DNA from: an uncultured Eubacteriales bacterium
GTDB lineage: Bacteria; Bacillota; Clostridia; Oscillospirales; Oscillospiraceae
Length of the DNA stretch: 36,838 bases
NCBI GenBank assembly: GCA_900546485.1
Contig: URDK01000020.1
Coordinates: 1-36,838, forward strand
Direction of reading: 5' to 3'
In this document: positions 33,084 to 36,838 of the stretch, piece after piece
Layout: each line of letters begins with the position of its first letter
Numbering within the stretch: position 1 is the first letter of the stretch
Position numbers and translations under genes: made by a program
The notes under the pieces: model-generated
The model's input: the letters and a program-made list of their open reading frames with translations, nothing else
What the model was told of the DNA's origin: nothing
Database searches by the model: none

Positions 33084-34298
33084 TTGAGAGACCTGAGGCA
33101 CCTTATCCGTTTTGAGGAGCTGCTGCGCGCGGCCAACAACGAGCTGGTGAAGCAGGCCCAGTCGGAGGGAAAGCTCGCGCTCGGCTACAACTGCTCCTAC
33201 ATACCGGAGGTGCTGCTCGACGTCGAGGGCTGCTTCGGCGTGCGTCTGCGCGCGCCCGGCTGCACAAGCCCGGATATGGCCACCTACTACATGACCAACC
33301 GTTCGTGTCCCTACTCCAAGAGCATCCTGGAGCGCGCCTTCGAGGGCGGCTACAACTTCCTCGACGCGCTCATTGGCCAGGAGTGCTGCTGCACTATGAA
33401 CCGCATGGAGCAGTATTTCGAATACTGCGACCTCATCCCCAAGGACAAGTTTTTCGTCGCCTGCATCGACATGCCGATAAACCGCAGCGAATGGCACGTC
33501 GGCTATTACAGACGGCAGATGGAAAAGAAGATCCTCGAACCCCTGCGCGAGACCTACGGCGTGGACTTCTCTGAGGAGCGTCTGCGCGCCGCCATCGCCG
33601 AGCACAATGAGCTTTGCCGCATTATAAGCGAGATGGGTGAGCTGCGCAAGGCTGAAAACCCTGTCATCACGGGCTACGAGTTCCACGTCATGCAGCTGGC
33701 GAGTTTGACCTGCCCGAAGTACCTGATCCTGCCCCTGCTGCGTGAAACACTCGAGGAGCTGAAGACCCGTGAGCCGGAGCCGAAGCCTTGGTTCCGTGCG
33801 CGCGTGATGGTGACGGGCGCGGAGATAGACGACCCCGAGTTCACGAAGATGCTTGAAATGTGCGGCGCCATGGTGGTGGCGGACCGCTACTGCTTCGGCT
33901 CCATGCCCGGACGGGAGCCGATAGAGATACTCGAGGGCGAGACGGCGCTGGATGCCATAGCGCGCCACTACCTCTATAATAACCACTGCCCGCGCGCTAT
34001 GGGTCCCGAGAACCTTCGCGCGAGAAAGCTGTATGTCTACAACAAGGCGAAGGAATACGGCGCCGAGGGCGTCATCATCGAGAGCATGAAGTTCTGCGAG
34101 TACTGGGGCTACGAGCGCGCGCAGGACTCCGCTTGGCTAACCGAGGGCTTTGCCGTACCGGGCACGCTGCCGGTTTGCCAGATAGAGCGTGACTACACCT
34201 GCGCGGCCTCCGGCCAGCTCAGGACCCGCTTCCAGGCCTTTGTGGAGTCTCTCGAGATAAAGCGCATCCAGGCCGCCGAGCAGAAGGAGGGTGCGTGA
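33084..34298 (+). CDS. 2-hydroxyacyl-CoA dehydratase/BCR-type subunit
   Basis: A 404-residue subunit of the HgdA/FldB/BcrC-like family. These proteins form [4Fe-4S] dimers that, after ATP-driven one-electron reduction by an activase, remove water from (R)-2-hydroxyacyl-CoA or reduce aryl-CoA. Candidate cluster ligands are Cys37 (GYNCSYIPE), Cys60, Cys75 (RSCPYSKS) and the Cys101-103 trio. TTG at 33084 is chosen as start: GAGGGGG is eight bases upstream and the promoter's -10 box spans the alternative ATG at 33030. That ATG would add 18 residues. The gene is first in a four-gene operon, one base before its partner. Substrate is unknown; it could also be a reductase-like paralogue. Confidence 0.85.
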   Translation: MRDLRHLIRFEELLRAANNELVKQAQSEGKLALGYNCSYIPEVLLDVEGCFGVRLRAPGCTSPDMATYYMTNRSCPYSKSILERAFEGGYNFLDALIGQECCCTMNRMEQYFEYCDLIPKDKFFVACIDMPINRSEWHVGYYRRQMEKKILEPLRETYGVDFSEERLRAAIAEHNELCRIISEMGELRKAENPVITGYEFHVMQLASLTCPKYLILPLLRETLEELKTREPEPKPWFRARVMVTGAEIDDPEFTKMLEMCGAMVVADRYCFGSMPGREPIEILEGETALDAIARHYLYNNHCPRAMGPENLRARKLYVYNKAKEYGAEGVIIESMKFCEYWGYERAQDSAWLTEGFAVPGTLPVCQIERDYTCAASGQLRTRFQAFVESLEIKRIQAAEQKEGA

Positions 34299-34299
34299 C

Positions 34300-35904
34300 A
34301 TGGCAAAGCAAAAGCACAGCTTCAGGGAAAAATGGGGCTCTTTCCGCAACTTTGCCAAGGGCGAGCCCCTCTGCGGCTTCATTGGCGACAGCTACATAGA
34401 AAAGACCAACATACTCAACCGCCGCGAGTGGCGCGGCTTTGTGGACACGGCCCATGACTTCGGCTGGTGGCTGGGAACCTGGGGCAAGATGTCCGGGCTC
34501 ATCATGCGCGACCCCATAAGGATGGTCAGGGCCTTCTGGAAATACCGCTGGCTCTCGGCCTACCTCTGCACCCCCGCCATGGTGGACCGCTGGACCTGCG
34601 GCGACCGGGGCATTCCCCTGCGCGCCGACCACCACGCCATAAACGCCATGGTCTCGGACTCCATCGACACCATATGGAAGCTCATCCGCGCCGACCGGCG
34701 CTTCGGCGAGACGAAATGGACCGAGCGCACCATAGGCTTCGACTATACGCTGCCTAAGCACATAATGTTCGGCTTCCCGGGTTTCGAGGCCATCAACATC
34801 CAGCAGCACCCGGCCTTCATGATACCCATCATGAACAAGCACTACGGCTGCTACTACGTCGACCAGGCCGTGTCGACGGGCATACCGCAGGATATGTGCA
34901 CCCTGCCGCTGGTCGAGGTCGGCGTCGCCGTCGAGGACGAGTACCCGGACATCGGCAACTGCTATGTCTCTACCAACAACCCCTGCGACGCGAACATGAT
35001 GGACAACGCCGCAATGTACCGCCGTCTCTCCGGCGACGGCAAAAAGGCCGTTCACGCCTTCGTCACGCCGCTCATGTACGACGACCCGACCACCAAGGAG
35101 CTCGGCGTGCACGAGATATATTCCGCCATCAGCTTCCTCGAGGAGCAGTTCGGGCAGAAGTTCAACTGGGACGCCTTCACCGAGGGCATGCGCCGCTTCA
35201 ACGAGCTGAACATCCACGAGACGAACAAGTGGGACGTCTACGCAAAGTGCGACAACATCGCCCTCAACAGCTGCGCGCAGAGCTTCTGGCGCATCTACAT
35301 GTACCAGCAGGGCGCGAACAAGCACTTTGAGCGCGAGGCGAAGATAATCTGGAAATACTTTGAGAAGTGCCTTGCGGAGGACATCAAGCCCTTCAAGTAC
35401 CGCCACCGCGCCCTGGCCTGGAGCTGCGGCTCGACCTATTACGACAACTCGACCAGCTGGCTCTATCAGTGCTGGGGCATCATGACGGTCATCAACATGG
35501 ACTCGCTCACGGGCCACAACATCGTGGATTTGGAGGACCGGGACGAGATGATGAGCGACCTTGCGGACCTCCACGCGCGCACGCCCATGCGCACGCACAC
35601 GGTAGGCGGCAACCGCCACATCCTGATGATGTTCGAGACCGCGGCGAAGTTCAACTGCGATATGATAGTCATGTACGACGACATCGGCTGCAAGGGCATG
35701 GCCGGCTGCCAGGGCCTGCTTGAGGAGGAGTTCCGCAAGCATCCCGAGTTCCACATCATGTGGATGCCGCACGCGCTCATGGACTGCCGCACGGTGCCGA
35801 CGGCCGAGGCGAGGAAGGTCGTCAACGACTACATGACCACGGTGCTCCACGAGGAGCCCGTCGACCCCTCGCTCGTCGACTTCGACGACTCCGAGGGCTG
35901 GTAA
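34300..35904 (+). CDS. Partner 2-hydroxyacyl-CoA dehydratase-type subunit, large
   Basis: A 534-residue protein, longer than the 370-480 typical of the family. The central region has family marks: TGIPQDMCTLPLVEVG followed by YVSTNNPCDANMMDNA. The C-terminal half has CDMIVMYDDIGCKGMAG near the end. About 110 N-terminal residues before the core are rich in Trp and aromatic residues (FGWWLGTWGKM, RAFWKYRWLSAYL) and may fold against a membrane or partner; this is inference. The ATG at 34300 has AAGGAGG nine bases upstream; the in-frame GTG at 34291 abuts that site and is less likely. It follows the first subunit by one base, consistent with a 1:1 complex. Confidence 0.85.
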   Translation: MAKQKHSFREKWGSFRNFAKGEPLCGFIGDSYIEKTNILNRREWRGFVDTAHDFGWWLGTWGKMSGLIMRDPIRMVRAFWKYRWLSAYLCTPAMVDRWTCGDRGIPLRADHHAINAMVSDSIDTIWKLIRADRRFGETKWTERTIGFDYTLPKHIMFGFPGFEAINIQQHPAFMIPIMNKHYGCYYVDQAVSTGIPQDMCTLPLVEVGVAVEDEYPDIGNCYVSTNNPCDANMMDNAAMYRRLSGDGKKAVHAFVTPLMYDDPTTKELGVHEIYSAISFLEEQFGQKFNWDAFTEGMRRFNELNIHETNKWDVYAKCDNIALNSCAQSFWRIYMYQQGANKHFEREAKIIWKYFEKCLAEDIKPFKYRHRALAWSCGSTYYDNSTSWLYQCWGIMTVINMDSLTGHNIVDLEDRDEMMSDLADLHARTPMRTHTVGGNRHILMMFETAAKFNCDMIVMYDDIGCKGMAGCQGLLEEEFRKHPEFHIMWMPHALMDCRTVPTAEARKVVNDYMTTVLHEEPVDPSLVDFDDSEGW

Positions 35905-35916
35905 GGAGGGGAAGAA

Positions 35917-36075
35917 ATGAAGGTCTTTTGGAAGATACTCGCGGCGCTCTTTGCGGTCGTGGCGCTGCTTTTCACGGTGTATATATTTAACCTGGACATG
36001 AAACTGATGCGCAGCGTGGTGCTGCCATTCCTGAACAAGCACTACGACAAAAAGAAGCCGGAGCACGTCATATAG
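35917..36075 (+). CDS. Small single-helix membrane protein
   Basis: A 52-residue reading frame too short for usual gene finders. It opens MKVFWKILAALFAVVALL, runs as one hydrophobic helix (about residues 4-25), then a short polar part ending in a Lys-rich tail (DKKKPEHVI). GGAGGGG lies 10 bases before the ATG, 12 bases after the large subunit, and its stop overlaps the next ribosome site. The ribosome site, spacing and helix make it a credible gene. It may tether the dehydratase complex to the membrane, but there is no direct evidence. Confidence 0.7.
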   Translation: MKVFWKILAALFAVVALLFTVYIFNLDMKLMRSVVLPFLNKHYDKKKPEHVI

Positions 36076-36085
36076 GAGGCGGGAT

Positions 36086-36358
36086 ATGATAGTAAACGAC
36101 AATATCAGGCCGCGCCCGCTGACGGAGGCCGAGCTCGCGGACCGGAAACGCGGCGTGTTCGACAGCTACGCCAACTACATCGTATTCTGCGGCAAGTGCG
36201 GCAAAATGCGCAAGACGAACATGTACGTCATGCGCGCCGAGGCCTATATCGACGAGCTCAACGCCGCCGAGAAGACCTGTCCCAACTGCGGCGCCAAGGC
36301 TTGGACGCTGGGTTATCCGGAGAACAGCCAGTCGGGCTTCGTGTACTTCAAGGAATAA
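36086..36358 (+). CDS. Zinc-ribbon protein, function unknown
   Basis: A 90-residue protein with two metal-binding knuckles, CGKC at 35-38 and CPNC at 65-68, separated by a helix-like stretch (MYVMRAEAYIDELNAAEKT), a typical zinc-ribbon or rubredoxin-like layout. No catalytic motif is visible. It is ten bases downstream of the small membrane protein, with AGGAGG upstream, and closes the four-gene operon. It may be a structural or electron-transfer accessory of the dehydratase complex; that is inference from position only. Confidence 0.75.
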   Translation: MIVNDNIRPRPLTEAELADRKRGVFDSYANYIVFCGKCGKMRKTNMYVMRAEAYIDELNAAEKTCPNCGAKAWTLGYPENSQSGFVYFKE

Positions 36359-36373
36359 TAAGCCGCCTGAAAG

Positions 36374-36403
36374 GAAACGGCACAGCCGGAGCTGTGCCGT
36401 TTC
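36374..36403 (+). terminator. Operon terminator
   Basis: A perfect 13-bp stem (GAAACGGCACAGC at 36374-36386 with 36391-36403) around a CGGA loop, sixteen bases after the zinc-ribbon stop. The T-run is short and interrupted (TCTCCGTTT). Confidence 0.65.
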
Positions 36404-36477
36404 TCCGTTTCGTGCATGAAAAGCGAGGCATTGCCCGGACAGAGGGTGTATCATAGCCCACACAGGGAGGAAAAGAC

Positions 36478-36838
36478 ATGGACTGGACTGAACGCTTCAA
36501 CGAGGTCATCGACTACATAGAGGAGCACATCACCGAGAGCATCGACTACGGGGCTCTCGCGAGGATAGCGCTGTGTTCGACGTATCATTTCCAGAGGATG
36601 TTCGCCTACATAGCGGGCGTGCCGCTCTCGGAGTACATCCGGCGGCGCCGGATGTCTCTGGCCGCCGTGGACCTTCAAAGCGGCGAGAGGGTGATAGACG
36701 TCGGGCTCAAGTACGGCTATTCGTCGCCGACGGCGTTCAACCGGGCCTTCCAAAGCGTCCACGGCGTTGCCCCGTCCGCGCTCAGAAGCGAGGGGGCGGG
36801 CGTGAAGTCTTTTCCGCCGCTGAGATTCAAACTGACGG
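36478..36838 (+). CDS. AraC-family transcriptional regulator (5' part)
   Basis: The first 120 residues of a protein cut by the window edge. The N-terminal double helix-turn-helix of AraC/XylS regulators is complete: DYGALARIALCSTYHFQRMF, SEYIRRRRMSLAA, and VGLKYGYSSPTAFNRAFQSVHG. With the DNA-binding domain at the N-terminus, the continuation is likely an effector domain of the GyrI-like type (inference). GGAGG lies nine bases before the ATG. It is separated from the dehydratase operon by a terminator, so it is probably its own unit. Confidence 0.88.
   Translation, partial: MDWTERFNEVIDYIEEHITESIDYGALARIALCSTYHFQRMFAYIAGVPLSEYIRRRRMSLAAVDLQSGERVIDVGLKYGYSSPTAFNRAFQSVHGVAPSALRSEGAGVKSFPPLRFKLT

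Noticed and set aside
34219..36102. A 627-codon minus-strand frame opposite the large dehydratase subunit
   Set aside because: It spans a gene junction of a clear operon and has His/Val/Arg-rich shadow composition.
1..36838. tRNA, rRNA, CRISPR arrays, insertion sequences, prophage genes
   Set aside because: Scanned by eye for T-loop signatures, regular direct repeats, transposase or integrase motifs; none found.

Overview
The window is about 36.8 kb of GC-rich DNA from a Firmicute, most likely an uncultured gut Clostridia (Oscillospirales-like). This placement rests on gene content and order: dnaA-dnaN-S4 protein-recF-remB-gyrB-gyrA, a sepF/divIVA/ileS/lspA division-associated cluster, a Gram-positive type hfq, and a 2-hydroxyacyl-CoA dehydratase operon of the kind found in strict anaerobes. 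It is inferred from protein reading alone; no 16S rRNA or tRNA gene was seen. Isoleucine ATA codons are unusually common for so GC-rich a genome.

Layout. 1-2.6 kb: a multi-hairpin intergenic repeat, a FadR-type GntR regulator, a structured intergenic stretch of unknown role and an AI-2E family permease, with both genes on the minus strand. 2.6-7.3 kb: a PrsA-like lipoprotein foldase and mfd (minus strand), with mfd driven by a promoter that predicts an almost leaderless mRNA. 7.3-9.05 kb: divergent dnaA, with a terminator-like hairpin in its 5' leader, then the dnaA-dnaN gap, which looks like the chromosome origin. It has repeated TGTTSAAAA DnaA-box-like motifs, a DnaA-trio-like run and AT-rich DNA. 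9.05-19.0 kb: a tightly packed plus-strand replication and topology operon (dnaN, S4 protein, recF, remB, gyrB, gyrA) continuing into rnhA, an ABC exporter and a GNAT acetyltransferase, closed by a bidirectional terminator.

19.0-28.0 kb: a minus-strand cluster read miaA, hfq, a frameshifted HlyD-like adaptor gene, yggS, sepF, divIVA, ileS, lspA, rluD. It combines tRNA modification, cell division, envelope maturation and translation, and it runs head-on to a fork leaving the proposed origin. LspA carries an unusual tail of about 150 residues. 28.0-30.4 kb: degV with its terminator, then a MerR-type regulator fused to an RDD membrane domain. A MerR-style promoter (19-bp spacer with a perfect dyad) lies directly in front of it, so the gene probably regulates itself.

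30.5-36.8 kb: an accessory region. A tetR gene and a large membrane-anchored protein of unknown function (minus strand) diverge from a four-gene plus-strand operon. That operon holds two 2-hydroxyacyl-CoA dehydratase/benzoyl-CoA reductase-type subunits, a 52-residue single-helix membrane protein and a zinc-ribbon protein. An AraC-type regulator runs off the right edge. No activase or CoA-transferase is present in the window.

The strongest candidates for undescribed biology are the membrane-integrated MerR-RDD regulator with its adjacent operator, the apparent co-variation between DnaA recognition residues and non-canonical origin boxes, the dnaA leader hairpin, and the orphan dehydratase operon with its small membrane partner.
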